From Prevotella melaninogenica (lineage in GTDB: Bacteria; Bacteroidota; Bacteroidia; Bacteroidales; Bacteroidaceae), in assembly GCF_018127925.1 (NCBI RefSeq), contig NZ_CP072347.1:250501-314500 (forward strand): a stretch of 64,000 nt of DNA. The letters run 5' to 3'. The notes beneath the pieces are model-generated. The model ran no database searches. It was not told the origin of the DNA and worked only from the letters and a program-made list of their open reading frames with translations. The position numbers were made by a program, and so were the translations under genes. Below are positions 17,391 through 25,950 of this stretch, piece by piece. Each line of letters opens with the position of its first letter. Position 1 is the stretch's first letter.

Positions 17391-18890
17391 CTATTTAATT
17401 GATAACTCTCGTATCACCTGATTCTTTGAATCGGCGACATAAACCGTACTTCCGTCAGCACTCACGGCGACTCCCGTCGGCCAATTAAACTTGGCTAACT
17501 CGACACCACCATCGTGGAAACCTGCACTCTGTGGTACACCAATTGGTGTAGTAACGCGTGCGTTCTTACCTTGAGTGGTATCAATCATACGAATACAGTG
17601 GTTACCAGAGTCGGCAATATAAAGCTTACCGTCCTTGGTGAAGGTCATCTGACGTGGATAACAGAACTTAGCATTCTTCAACGCTCCGTCTTCCCATCCC
17701 TTACCTTCAGTTACGTTTACAGTACCGAAAGAAGAAATACCTGCGTATGGCTCACCTGCGTAAGTCAGAGAATCCTTGTCTGACAACTGGTCAACGTCAA
17801 CATACCAAATCTGGTGTGCATCGGTGAATGAGATGAACAGACGGTTAGGCTGTGTAGGGCTGAAAGTACAGAAAGCATCTGAACCACCGCTTCCCTTAGG
17901 ACCATCCTTACCAACACGCTTCAAGAGCAACTCTGCCTTACGTGTCTTAGGATTAATACGAATGAGCTGACCCTTAAACATCACAGAGTAAATCATCTGG
18001 TCGTTCTTGTTAATCACGAAGCAATACTTCCAGTTGCTTTCGTCAAGGTTTGCATAACCGTTAGGATTGATGAACTGCTGCTTGTGAACGGCATAACCCT
18101 GAGCCTTCAACAGACTATAATACTTACGTCCGTTATCGTCTGGTACATATACACCCTCATAACCATCAAGTGTTGAGTAGGCTGGCGCATTAATTTTCTC
18201 GTCTTTTTTACTATTCACCTGAAGAATTGAAATCTGATCTCTCTTCAAGTCAGCTTTTAACACCATACCTCCGACATTCTCATTCTTCTCATCACGGCAT
18301 TCGATAAAAGCATCACTTCCATTAGCTTTAAAACTATCATCAAATCTATGCTGTACGATAAAGATATTGTTATCATTGTCAACACAAAGATAACCCGGAG
18401 CTGAAAGATTTGATGTCAACAGCTTGTCTATCTTTGTAGCGTGCGCATCACTTGTCTGTGTTCCAACAATTGTTGTAACAGCAGTCTGTGTGATATACTT
18501 AAAGTCGCGGCTACCAGCGCCCTTAATGGTATCAGCACCGTTAGCACGTGTCACCTCAAGTTTGATGTTACGCTTGTAAGTCAAACCAGCTGGCACATAG
18601 CAATAAAGCTTTTCGCCATTAGATGATACAAGACCACCACGGTGGCGACCTCCATCTTCATCAACATACCAAAGTGCAAGACCTGTGGTATCAGTACCAA
18701 AGTTCTTACCAGTGATAATCATTGGGGTGGCAATACCACCACTGTCGGGATAAAAGTCACTAATGACAATTGGTTGTGATGGGTCAAAAGAAGTACCTGC
18801 TGTGCCTCCTACCTCTTTATCAGAGCAGGAAACCCATGCGAGCGAGCCCATCAAGACCATCCACAAATAAGATTTGAAAAGTCTCTTCAT
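17391..18890 (-). CDS. IPT/TIG and NHL-repeat surface lipoprotein
   Basis: A 499-residue lipoprotein with Cys22 as the probable acylated residue (AWVSC-SDKEV). An IPT/TIG immunoglobulin-like domain (about 40-125; VISDFYPDSGG and MIITGKNFG) is followed by a beta-propeller made of NHL-type repeats (about 150-495; LYIADSGNHCIRMID and VYVADSKNQVIRELS). It is the first gene of this cluster. IPT/NHL lipoproteins accompany SusC/SusD systems and are believed to bind substrate at the cell surface. No catalytic motif is visible. Confidence 0.85.
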   Translation of the reverse strand: MKRLFKSYLWMVLMGSLAWVSCSDKEVGGTAGTSFDPSQPIVISDFYPDSGGIATPMIITGKNFGTDTTGLALWYVDEDGGRHRGGLVSSNGEKLYCYVPAGLTYKRNIKLEVTRANGADTIKGAGSRDFKYITQTAVTTIVGTQTSDAHATKIDKLLTSNLSAPGYLCVDNDNNIFIVQHRFDDSFKANGSDAFIECRDEKNENVGGMVLKADLKRDQISILQVNSKKDEKINAPAYSTLDGYEGVYVPDDNGRKYYSLLKAQGYAVHKQQFINPNGYANLDESNWKYCFVINKNDQMIYSVMFKGQLIRINPKTRKAELLLKRVGKDGPKGSGGSDAFCTFSPTQPNRLFISFTDAHQIWYVDVDQLSDKDSLTYAGEPYAGISSFGTVNVTEGKGWEDGALKNAKFCYPRQMTFTKDGKLYIADSGNHCIRMIDTTQGKNARVTTPIGVPQSAGFHDGGVELAKFNWPTGVAVSADGSTVYVADSKNQVIRELSIK

Positions 18891-18975
18891 AGAAACGGTT
18901 TAGTTAAATTGATTATGGTTTTTAATTAAATTTTATTCTTTAGGTAAATGTCAGTACACCCTCTTAGGGGACTGA

Positions 18976-18983
18976 CAAATTTA
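18976..18983 (-). promoter_or_regulatory. Candidate -7 box of the M60/SusCD cluster
   Basis: TAAATTTG on the minus strand matches TAnnTTTG and lies about 86 bp before the first gene. The nearest TTG upstream is 24 bp away, longer than the usual 19-21, so the assignment is tentative. Confidence 0.4.
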
Positions 18984-19117
18984 GAAAATAATTTTATATT
19001 ATGTACTCAATACAATTATTTATTAACTATTTTTAAATGTTAAAATGTTAAATGCGCTGAAACTTGTAAAAGAAAGAGGATTTCAATAATAAAAAAACAT
19101 AAACGAAACAAACGGCC

Positions 19118-19320
19118 TCACCCCCCAACCCCCTCTCCTACAGAGAGGGGGAGCGGCCCCACCCCCGACCCCTCCCCCATAGGGAGGGGAGTAGAATGCG
19201 CAATATCCCTATTGATTAGGAAAGTTTTTAAGTTATCTCCAAGCAAATTGTTTCCTACACTCCCCTCCTTTGGAGGGGCTGGGGGAGGTTTCAGGGATAT
19301 CGCGCATTAAATCCCAATCG
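19118..19320. repeat. GC-rich palindrome doublet (BIME-like)
   Basis: GC-rich palindromes at about 19118-19205 and 19258-19300 flank a spacer running from GCGCAATATCCCTATTGATT to AGCAAATTGTTTCC. The spacer ends match those at 1104-1320 and 50157-50226. The right palindrome is followed by the inverted motif GGATATCGCGCATT. Confidence 0.75.
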
Positions 19321-19369
19321 CCCCTTGCAATAATAACATTTTGTCCGTTTTTTTCAATTCTCCCTTTTC

Positions 19370-19500
19370 AATCTACGCTCTTTACGGTTTGAAAAGGGCG
19401 TTAAATACATTTGAAAAGGGCGTTACTTGAAGGTGAAGTAACGCCCTTTTGAAGTCTAATTAAGCACCTTTTCTTGCACAATATTATAACAAACTGAACT
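19370..19500 (-). repeat. GGGCGTTA intergenic element, copy 2
   Basis: Three GGGCGTTA/TAACGCCC motifs lie within 75 bp (19396, 19419 and 19438), followed by TAATTAAGCACCTTTT. This copy is rearranged compared with the others. The stem CTTGAAGGTGAAG sits between opposed motifs GGGCGTTA and TAACGCCC and could fold. Confidence 0.65.
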
Positions 19501-19716
19501 ACTGATAGTTACAGAGGCGAAGAATAAAGGCTTTATTTGTGTTTTTAAAGGGCTGACAACAGAGAATCATGTAAAGATAATTCAGAATCTTAAAAATGAA
19601 GACAGCATCAAAATCTTACTTTATTATTATTTGATGAATACTTAGCCACAAACAAAACGGAATTATAATAAAAGTTAAAAACATACCCCTCTACACTTTT
19701 GTATTATAATTAATTG
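19501..19716. other. AT-rich region before the export cassette
   Basis: There is no gene and no repeat here. The stretch is strongly AT-rich and marks the change in composition between the GC-richer cluster on the left and the export cassette on the right. Confidence 0.4.
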
Positions 19717-19724
19717 TATATTTG
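19717..19724 (+). promoter_or_regulatory. Candidate -7 box of the export cassette
   Basis: TATATTTG matches TAnnTTTG and lies 28 bp before the TolC-type gene. A TTTTG sits at 19697-19701, only 15 bp away, so the -33 element is weak or absent and an activator could be needed. Confidence 0.45.
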
Positions 19725-19751
19725 CACATAATATAACTATACCTAAAAATC

Positions 19752-21227
19752 GTGAAACTTAAAATCTATATTTATCTAACTTTTCATCTACTGTTTTTAT
19801 GTAGCAATAGAGTGTCTTCACAGACGCCTATTGTGAAGGGGAGCCTGTCATATGTCATAGATACGCTTTCGCTTACTTCAAATAATGCCCAGATAGAAAA
19901 GCTTAAGTATAAAAACGAACTGTTACGTTATGAAAACTATAAAAAGAGCTACTTACCCTCTATTAGTTTTGCGTTGTCTCCTATTGGCTTTAATCGCTCA
20001 TTAAGGCTTATGCAGGATCCTACAACTGGTAGTTATACGTATGTAAAAGATTACTCTAACAGCAGTAGTGTCGGACTTACTATACATCAAAATGTACCAT
20101 TTACAGGAGGTCAACTACAAGTTGGAAGTAGTTTAAACTATCTGAACGAATTTTCTTATCATCGTAAGAGTTACAGTACCTCACCTTATTATATTAGTTA
20201 TTCGCAAAATCTATGGGGCGGAAGAAAGCGTTATCTGCTGGAAAAGAAAATAGAAGAATCGAAGAACATGATTGCTATCAACAAGTTTTGTTCTAATATT
20301 GCGCAGATACAACAAAACATCTTAAGTCAATATATGGATGTTTTAGCAGCGAAAATGAGACTTAATCTTTCAAAGCAAACCGTTCTTAACAATGACACAT
20401 TATTAGATATTGCACGAATAAAACTGGATAATGGTCGTATTACGGAATATGATTACAAGCAAATAGAGTTACAATCTTTACGAAGTAAATTAGACTCTGA
20501 AGATGCAATCCAAAACTATCAACAACTTTACCACCAGCTATTGACAAGTATTGGTACAACACAGGAGATAGCTATAGTTTCGCCAGAATTTGACCTTCCA
20601 TTATCCATTGACTCTGTAGCAATATGGTACTATGTACGTAAGAACAATTCTTTTTATCAGCAGCAGGAACTTGAGAAACTTGAAGCAGAGCAAAATCTTT
20701 TCCTTGTTAAACTGGAAAATCGTTTTAATGCCAGTATTAGTCTTGGCTATGGAACAAACCAGTATGCTGAGCATTTAGTAGAAGCATACCATCATCCGAA
20801 TACTCGGCAATCTATTCAGGTGGGTATTCAGATCCCTATTTTCCAATGGGGTATTAACAAGAATAAAGTCAAAATGGCGGAGAATATATTTCAGTCTAAC
20901 CGCCTTGAACGTGAAACGAGACTAAGAAATTTTGAAAATCAGATTACAGAAAGAATTAATACCTATCGGTCGGCTGTCAAACTCTGGATGACAGCTAAAC
21001 AATCCTACGAACTATCACAGGATCAATATAAACTTGCCTTGAAGAAATTCTCGTTAGGTAGAATTTCAGACTATGAACTATATATTGCCCAAAACAATCA
21101 ATTTACCTCATTATCACAATATGCTTCTGCTATCAGACAAGCATACACTAACTACTATATCATAAGGGGTATGACTTTATATGACTTCAAAAAAGAAAGA
21201 GACTTAATTGAGAGTCTCGTTAAATAA
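19752..21227 (+). CDS. TolC-family outer-membrane efflux protein
   Basis: This is a 491-residue protein with a signal peptide (cleaved near VSS-QTP) and the TolC pattern of two related halves rich in long helices: NIAQIQQNILSQYMDVLAAK, an AR.KLDNGRITEYDY-type segment, and a second repeat with IQVGIQIPIFQWG and KKFSLGRISDYELYIAQNN. It would form the outer-membrane exit duct of a type I secretion machine together with the HlyD and ABC proteins encoded downstream in the same cassette. The start is GTG at 19752, the first start in frame before the signal peptide. The peptidase-like cargo gene starts 24 bp after its stop. Base composition is clearly more AT-rich than the SusC/SusD genes to its left. 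Confidence 0.9.
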   Translation: MKLKIYIYLTFHLLFLCSNRVSSQTPIVKGSLSYVIDTLSLTSNNAQIEKLKYKNELLRYENYKKSYLPSISFALSPIGFNRSLRLMQDPTTGSYTYVKDYSNSSSVGLTIHQNVPFTGGQLQVGSSLNYLNEFSYHRKSYSTSPYYISYSQNLWGGRKRYLLEKKIEESKNMIAINKFCSNIAQIQQNILSQYMDVLAAKMRLNLSKQTVLNNDTLLDIARIKLDNGRITEYDYKQIELQSLRSKLDSEDAIQNYQQLYHQLLTSIGTTQEIAIVSPEFDLPLSIDSVAIWYYVRKNNSFYQQQELEKLEAEQNLFLVKLENRFNASISLGYGTNQYAEHLVEAYHHPNTRQSIQVGIQIPIFQWGINKNKVKMAENIFQSNRLERETRLRNFENQITERINTYRSAVKLWMTAKQSYELSQDQYKLALKKFSLGRISDYELYIAQNNQFTSLSQYASAIRQAYTNYYIIRGMTLYDFKKERDLIESLVK

Positions 21228-21251
21228 TTATTAATTAAAAACATTTTTATT

Positions 21252-22058
21252 ATGAGAAAGTTAACAAAAGCTAGTCTTTCTGAATTAGCAGAGTCAAAGG
21301 AAATCATTTCGTTTCTTGAACAAAAAAGTTATGTAGGTGGAGGAACAGGAGAAAGTGGTGACCCATTTTCTTATCAGGAGTTTTTATCTCTGATAAATTC
21401 TAATCAATGGGCAGGTGGTTATGTTCAAGGTGTAAGTGAAATTAACGGTCAAATTACTTACAACGGGGGTTCTCTTTCTTATATTGGTTCAGATCTTGCT
21501 AAATATGGAGGCGGAACCCAGATTCCTGAAGCTGAAGGGTATAGTGGTGGAACTATGTATGATGGTGGTTCACATATATATGATGAGCCTAAGAGAGACC
21601 CTCTTTCGTTTGGGAAAAATGCCAATAAAAGCACAGTTTCAAATTATACAAGAGACTGTTTGTATAGAGTAATGAAAGCAACTGGAAACGATAATCTTTT
21701 TGTCACCAGTACTATACGTTCTGCTCATGACCAAGCACGCGTAATGTATGAAAATATTCTAAGAAAGGGTGTTCAATATCAAAAAAATAAATACACTGAT
21801 ATTGGAGACCAAGTTATAGATGTCTATAATGCAAAAATGAGTAGAGAGCAGAATATAGCTGCTATGGAAAGTAAAATTAAAGAATTAGGTCCAGAAAGAG
21901 TGTCTCACCATTGTGGGGATCATACTAAAGTAAATGTTATGGATGTTGCTATAAGTTCTGTTAATAACAGAACCTCCTTTGAAAATGCTTTGAAAGCAAA
22001 TGGCATTAAATGTATTATAGAGAATGATTGCTACCACTTAGAAATAAAACAAAAATAA
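21252..22058 (+). CDS. Double-glycine-leader secreted protein with M15-type peptidase domain (candidate antibacterial toxin)
   Basis: This is a 268-residue protein with no Sec signal. The first 30 residues look like a double-glycine leader (MRKLTKASLSELAESKE, ending YVGG), to be cut after Gly30 by the C39 domain of the exporter encoded downstream. Residues 31-110 are Gly-rich and include DPFSYQEF and QWAGGYVQG, resembling a linker I associate with other Bacteroidota double-glycine cargo. Residues about 120-268 fit an M15 (VanX / L-Ala-D-Glu peptidase) fold: Arg156 in TSTIRSAHDQ, zinc ligands His224 and Asp231 spaced H-x6-D, and Asp259 plus His262 in a D-x-x-H motif near the end, the arrangement of phage T5-type endopeptidases. 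Cys136, 221, 254 and 260 could form disulfides. The inferred role is an exported peptidoglycan-cleaving toxin; the alternative is a self-directed wall enzyme. Confidence 0.78.
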   Translation: MRKLTKASLSELAESKEIISFLEQKSYVGGGTGESGDPFSYQEFLSLINSNQWAGGYVQGVSEINGQITYNGGSLSYIGSDLAKYGGGTQIPEAEGYSGGTMYDGGSHIYDEPKRDPLSFGKNANKSTVSNYTRDCLYRVMKATGNDNLFVTSTIRSAHDQARVMYENILRKGVQYQKNKYTDIGDQVIDVYNAKMSREQNIAAMESKIKELGPERVSHHCGDHTKVNVMDVAISSVNNRTSFENALKANGIKCIIENDCYHLEIKQK

Positions 22059-22064
22059 AATCTT

Positions 22065-22601
22065 ATGAAAAAAATTATATTTCTATTTTTTTTACTTTAT
22101 GGCTTAAATAGTTTTTCTCAAGATTTAAAAGGACTGTGTGGGGTTTATAAATATTCACACTCTGATAAATCCCAAAGTTCACTTGAAAATCAATACATAG
22201 TACTTGAAAAGAATGTAGATGGTAAGATTCATGGTAGATTTTATGCTACTACAGATGAATTTATTGATGCACGAGAAGGATACTCTCCAGGCTATTTTGT
22301 TACACCTATGGATAGTCTTCTCTTAATACATGATAGCATTATTTTCACTATAAATGTGTCATCTAAGGACCTTTTCAAGAAACCAATTCCACTCAAAATA
22401 AAAACTGCAAAAGATGCTCATAATCTTAAGTTTCCATTATGGAAAAGCGGATGGATAGGAGATATTTTACATCGTAAGTATGTAGGATATTTAGAAAATA
22501 ATATGATTTTATTTTATAACACATACCTTAAAAAGAAATTAAAATTTTTAAAATATAACACAACTCGTCACAAACCCTCAAAGATAAACCGACAATTTTA
22601 A
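22065..22601 (+). CDS. Small exported protein, candidate immunity factor
   Basis: A 178-residue protein I do not recognise. A Sec signal peptide (KKIIFLFFLLYGLNSFS, cleaved before QDLKG) sends it to the periplasm. The mature part is beta-rich with many Lys, Tyr and Phe residues and a basic C-terminus. Only 6 bp separate it from the stop of the M15-type peptidase gene, so the two are almost certainly translated from one message. A periplasmic partner encoded directly after a peptidoglycan-targeting toxin is the classical position of an immunity protein; this is inference from context. It could instead be a chaperone or an accessory effector. Confidence 0.6.
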   Translation: MKKIIFLFFLLYGLNSFSQDLKGLCGVYKYSHSDKSQSSLENQYIVLEKNVDGKIHGRFYATTDEFIDAREGYSPGYFVTPMDSLLLIHDSIIFTINVSSKDLFKKPIPLKIKTAKDAHNLKFPLWKSGWIGDILHRKYVGYLENNMILFYNTYLKKKLKFLKYNTTRHKPSKINRQF

Positions 22602-22673
22602 GTATAACTTAAAGTGTCAAAAGTATAATACTAATAGTTGTGGCATTGATGTCATTAGAGAAAATCTCTATTG

Positions 22674-22723
22674 GTACATTTTTACTAGACTAAGAATATT
22701 TCCTTAGTTTCAATTAAATGTAC
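22674..22723. other. Nested inverted repeat after the toxin/immunity pair
   Basis: GTACATTT (22674-22681) pairs with AAATGTAC (22716-22723), enclosing CTAAG (22690-22694) and CTTAG (22703-22707). With the stronger hairpin that follows, it separates the cargo pair from the transport genes. Confidence 0.4.
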
Positions 22724-22782
22724 AGATAACATATTGTAGAAAGGTAGAGCATATTGTCTACATCCTTTGCACTATAATCCTA

Positions 22783-22838
22783 AAAAATTATATGGAGATA
22801 TGGAAATAAAATAGGTTTCCATACTTCATATAATTTTT
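22783..22838 (+). terminator. Long AT-rich hairpin between cargo pair and glycosyltransferase gene
   Basis: AAAAATTATATG (22783-22794) pairs with CATATAATTTTT (22827-22838), and inside it TGGAAA pairs with TTTCCA. It ends in a T-run 29 bp before the glycosyltransferase ATG. It could attenuate read-through, giving more cargo and immunity message than transporter message, or act as a processing site. Confidence 0.5.
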
Positions 22839-22867
22839 GAATAACAATAAATAATTAATCATATTCA

Positions 22868-24628
22868 ATGAAAATAGCATTTCTCTCGAACAAAAATCCC
22901 AATGACTTTCACCTATGGTCTGGAACAACACGAAATATTTTCCAAGCCCTATCACTGCAGCATGAAGTGGTATGGATTGGAAGTAACTTGGTAGATGGTG
23001 GTGTTTGGCATCATCGTTTCAAAGGAAAGAGTGAAAGATATTACCCAGAGAATTATTCAAAGGATTTTGCAAGAATTCTGTCCACAGAAATTAAGAATGG
23101 TCGATTTGATGTGGTTGTAGCTTGTGATTACTATTTTGCATCTGACCTACAAATAAATATCCCTATCGTATATATCAGTGATGCGACGTTTGACCAATTC
23201 AAAGATTATCTTAATATTAAAGAAGGCTACTATCATGGTCTTGCAGAAGCAACAGAACAACGGTTGATAGACAATGTTGATGTTCTGTTATATTGTTCAG
23301 AATGGGTAAAAAACAATGCAATAGAGCATTATCATGCTGATGCACGTAAGATAAACGTCGTAGAATTCGGAGCTAACATCCCTGCACCCTTAAAGTATAA
23401 GATAGAGTCACCAACGGACGTTTGCCATCTGGTATTTATTGGGAGAAATTGGGAAAAGAAAGGAGGAGACAAAGCTCTTGCGGCTTACAGACACATGAAG
23501 GAAAAAGGATTTCCTTGTACGCTGACAATTATAGGCTCTACCCCACCTACAAAAATAGAAGAGGACGAAGGGCTCACCATCATTCCTTTTTTGGACAAAT
23601 CAAAGGAAGAAGACTTGAAAAAACTTGATGAAATACTGTATAATGCGCATTTCCTCATTTTGCCAACCACTTTTGATGCTTATGGAATTGTTTTCTGTGA
23701 AGCATCAGCTTATGGAGTACCAAGCATAGCTGCAAATGTGGGTGGTGTGAGTCAACCTGTGAGGGAAGGAAAGAATGGTTATTTACTTCCACCTTCTGCT
23801 TCTGGTAAGGATTATGCAGAGAAAATCATCTCTATTTTCAGTAATCAAAAACAATATACCGCACTGCGTAAATCAAGCAGAAAAGAATATGAAAAAAGAC
23901 TGAATTGGGATGTATGGAAAAGAAAAGTTGATATCATCTTTAGAAAAGCAATAAAACAAAAAAAGAGAGAAGTAGATTCCTCTACAGATTTTTATCTCCC
24001 TGTGTATGCCATCAACATGAAAAGTCGCCCTGACAGACGTAAGCACTTAGAGAAACAGTTCAGAGGGAAAAAAGAATTCGCTTTACATATCATTGATGCC
24101 GTTGAAGATACAAATGGAAGATTAGGACTATGGAAAAGCATGGTTAAGGTTGTAAAAACTGCTATAAGTAACGGTGATGATATTATGATTATCTGTGAGG
24201 ATGACCATACTTTTACGCAGGACTATTCCAGAGATTACTTGTTCGCCAATATTATTGAAGCAGAAGAACAACACGTAGAATTATTGTCAGGAGGTATTGG
24301 AGGATTTGGACATGCCGTACCTGTATCTGCCAATAGATATTGGGTAGACTGGTTTTGGTGCACACAGTTCATCGTTATTTTCAAACCTCTGTTTAATAAG
24401 ATCTTGGAATACGATTTTCAGGATAATGACACAGCAGATGGTGTACTATCTGTCATTGCTAAAAACAAGATGACTGTTTATCCTTTTCTGTCTATACAGA
24501 CTGATTTTGGCTATTCAGATGTAACAGCCAGTAATGATAGATTTAAGGGACTAATAAGTCAACATTTTAAAGAGACGGATAAAAGATTGGCAATGGTTCA
24601 TAACATATCACATCATTTTAACGACTGA
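22868..24628 (+). CDS. Two-domain glycosyltransferase (GT4 fused to a GT25-like domain)
   Basis: This 586-residue protein has no signal peptide or membrane span, so it acts in the cytoplasm. The N-terminal part (about 1-370) is a GT-B fold GT4 enzyme: CSEWVKNNAIEHY, LVFIGRNWEKKGGDKAL, and the nucleotide-sugar site FCEASAYGVPSIAANVGG. The C-terminal part (about 378-586) resembles GT25 enzymes: VYAINMKSRPDRRKHLEKQF at its start, then an acidic metal-site candidate IICEDDHTF. The pair could add two sugars in sequence. Its place between the cargo pair and the exporter genes, 8 bp before hlyD, suggests that it modifies the exported protein or a linked surface glycan; no acceptor can be read from sequence. 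The second Glu of the classical GT4 EX7E motif is not obvious. Confidence 0.8.
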   Translation: MKIAFLSNKNPNDFHLWSGTTRNIFQALSLQHEVVWIGSNLVDGGVWHHRFKGKSERYYPENYSKDFARILSTEIKNGRFDVVVACDYYFASDLQINIPIVYISDATFDQFKDYLNIKEGYYHGLAEATEQRLIDNVDVLLYCSEWVKNNAIEHYHADARKINVVEFGANIPAPLKYKIESPTDVCHLVFIGRNWEKKGGDKALAAYRHMKEKGFPCTLTIIGSTPPTKIEEDEGLTIIPFLDKSKEEDLKKLDEILYNAHFLILPTTFDAYGIVFCEASAYGVPSIAANVGGVSQPVREGKNGYLLPPSASGKDYAEKIISIFSNQKQYTALRKSSRKEYEKRLNWDVWKRKVDIIFRKAIKQKKREVDSSTDFYLPVYAINMKSRPDRRKHLEKQFRGKKEFALHIIDAVEDTNGRLGLWKSMVKVVKTAISNGDDIMIICEDDHTFTQDYSRDYLFANIIEAEEQHVELLSGGIGGFGHAVPVSANRYWVDWFWCTQFIVIFKPLFNKILEYDFQDNDTADGVLSVIAKNKMTVYPFLSIQTDFGYSDVTASNDRFKGLISQHFKETDKRLAMVHNISHHFND

Positions 24629-24636
24629 TATACAAT

Positions 24637-25947
24637 ATGGAAAAAGAAACAGTGCAAGAGCACACTGAATTAGAACAGAGATCAGAAGAAATACAGGCTA
24701 TCATCGACCGTATGCCTACTTATTGGACCAAATGGGTTGCGCTTTGTGTGAGCGTACTTATGGGTGTTGTTATTCTGTTAGGTTTTTTAATCAAATATCC
24801 AGACACAGTAGATGGAGAGATAACAGTTACAGCCTCCAATGCTCCTATACGATTAGTTTCTAAAGATAATGGTCGTATTATATTGTTACATTCCAGCCAT
24901 TCGAAAGTAAAAAGAGGAGAGGTTGTCGCCTATATAGATAATGGGGCTAACTATTGGCATTTATTACGTTTGGAGAAAATCATAGATAAAATGTCTAATA
25001 CTGCATTAACCTCTGTAGTCATGCCAGATACATTAGTACTTGGTGAGTTAAGTACTGCCTATAATTCCTTAAAACTTGCCCACTCACAGTATCAACGACT
25101 GTTAGCATCCGACCTTTATGCAACGATGCGCCAAAGTATTCAAGAGCAAATAGCCTCTGACAAGAAAGTTATTACTAATATAGATTCGGAAATAGAAATA
25201 AAGAAAGAGGTACTTGATAACTCTAAAACACAGTTGAAGAAAGACAGTATCTTACTTGCTGCTAAAGGAATGAGTGAGATAGAGTACCAGAACCAACATA
25301 CAAATCACCAAAATCTTCAAGCATCAAACATTGGGCTTCAGAGTAATCGGCAGATGAAGATGTCAGAAGTGAATAGGAACCAGACCGAAGTACAACGTAT
25401 AAAGTTGGAGGAGACAGAAACAAGGGAAAAACTTTATTCTGAGTTATTAACCAAAAAGAATGAGTTGGCAAATGCTATTCTGCTTTGGAAAGAACGCTAT
25501 CTAATAACTGCACCAATTGATGGAGAATTGGAATATTCTGGTTTTTGGCGTAATAATAATTTTGTGCAAGCTGGTCAAGAACTGTTCTCTGTTATTCCAC
25601 ATAAGAATAGCGTAATAGGAGAAGTTCAGATACCTTCCTTTGGTGCAGGAAAAGTAAAAGTAGGGCAACGCGCAAATGTAAAAATTAACAATTTCCCATA
25701 CGATGAGTATGGGTTGCTACGAGGAAAGGTAACATCTGTTTCGCGGATTACAAATAAATTAAAAACGAAGAATGGTGATATAGACGCCTACTCTGTTATT
25801 ATTTCTTTTCCAGAGGGGTTAATAACAAATTTTGGACAGCAACTGCCATTAGACTTTGAGTCGAAAGGAGTTGTGGAAATTATTACTAAACCTAAGAGGC
25901 TTATAGAAAGATTGTTTGATAATTTATATGCAAAAGGAGAAAAATAA
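24637..25947 (+). CDS. HlyD-family membrane fusion protein
   Basis: A 436-residue periplasmic adaptor of a type I secretion system. It has a short cytoplasmic N-terminus, one membrane span (about 31-52, WVALCVSVLMGVVILLGFLI), a lipoyl-like segment (GRIILLHSSHSKVKRGEVVAYI), a long coiled-coil hairpin (about 130-280), the second lipoyl half (LITAPIDGELEYSGFW) and a beta-barrel domain with GQRANVKINNFPYDEYG. It links the inner-membrane ABC exporter to the TolC-type duct. Its stop is 3 bp before the ABC gene start and its start 8 bp after the glycosyltransferase stop, so the three genes form one transcription unit. Confidence 0.92.
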   Translation: MEKETVQEHTELEQRSEEIQAIIDRMPTYWTKWVALCVSVLMGVVILLGFLIKYPDTVDGEITVTASNAPIRLVSKDNGRIILLHSSHSKVKRGEVVAYIDNGANYWHLLRLEKIIDKMSNTALTSVVMPDTLVLGELSTAYNSLKLAHSQYQRLLASDLYATMRQSIQEQIASDKKVITNIDSEIEIKKEVLDNSKTQLKKDSILLAAKGMSEIEYQNQHTNHQNLQASNIGLQSNRQMKMSEVNRNQTEVQRIKLEETETREKLYSELLTKKNELANAILLWKERYLITAPIDGELEYSGFWRNNNFVQAGQELFSVIPHKNSVIGEVQIPSFGAGKVKVGQRANVKINNFPYDEYGLLRGKVTSVSRITNKLKTKNGDIDAYSVIISFPEGLITNFGQQLPLDFESKGVVEIITKPKRLIERLFDNLYAKGEK

Positions 25948-25950
25948 AAT

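Noticed and set aside
5868-18890. Dedicated regulator of the M60 cluster
   Set aside because: I looked for an ECF sigma, anti-sigma or hybrid two-component gene and found none within the window.
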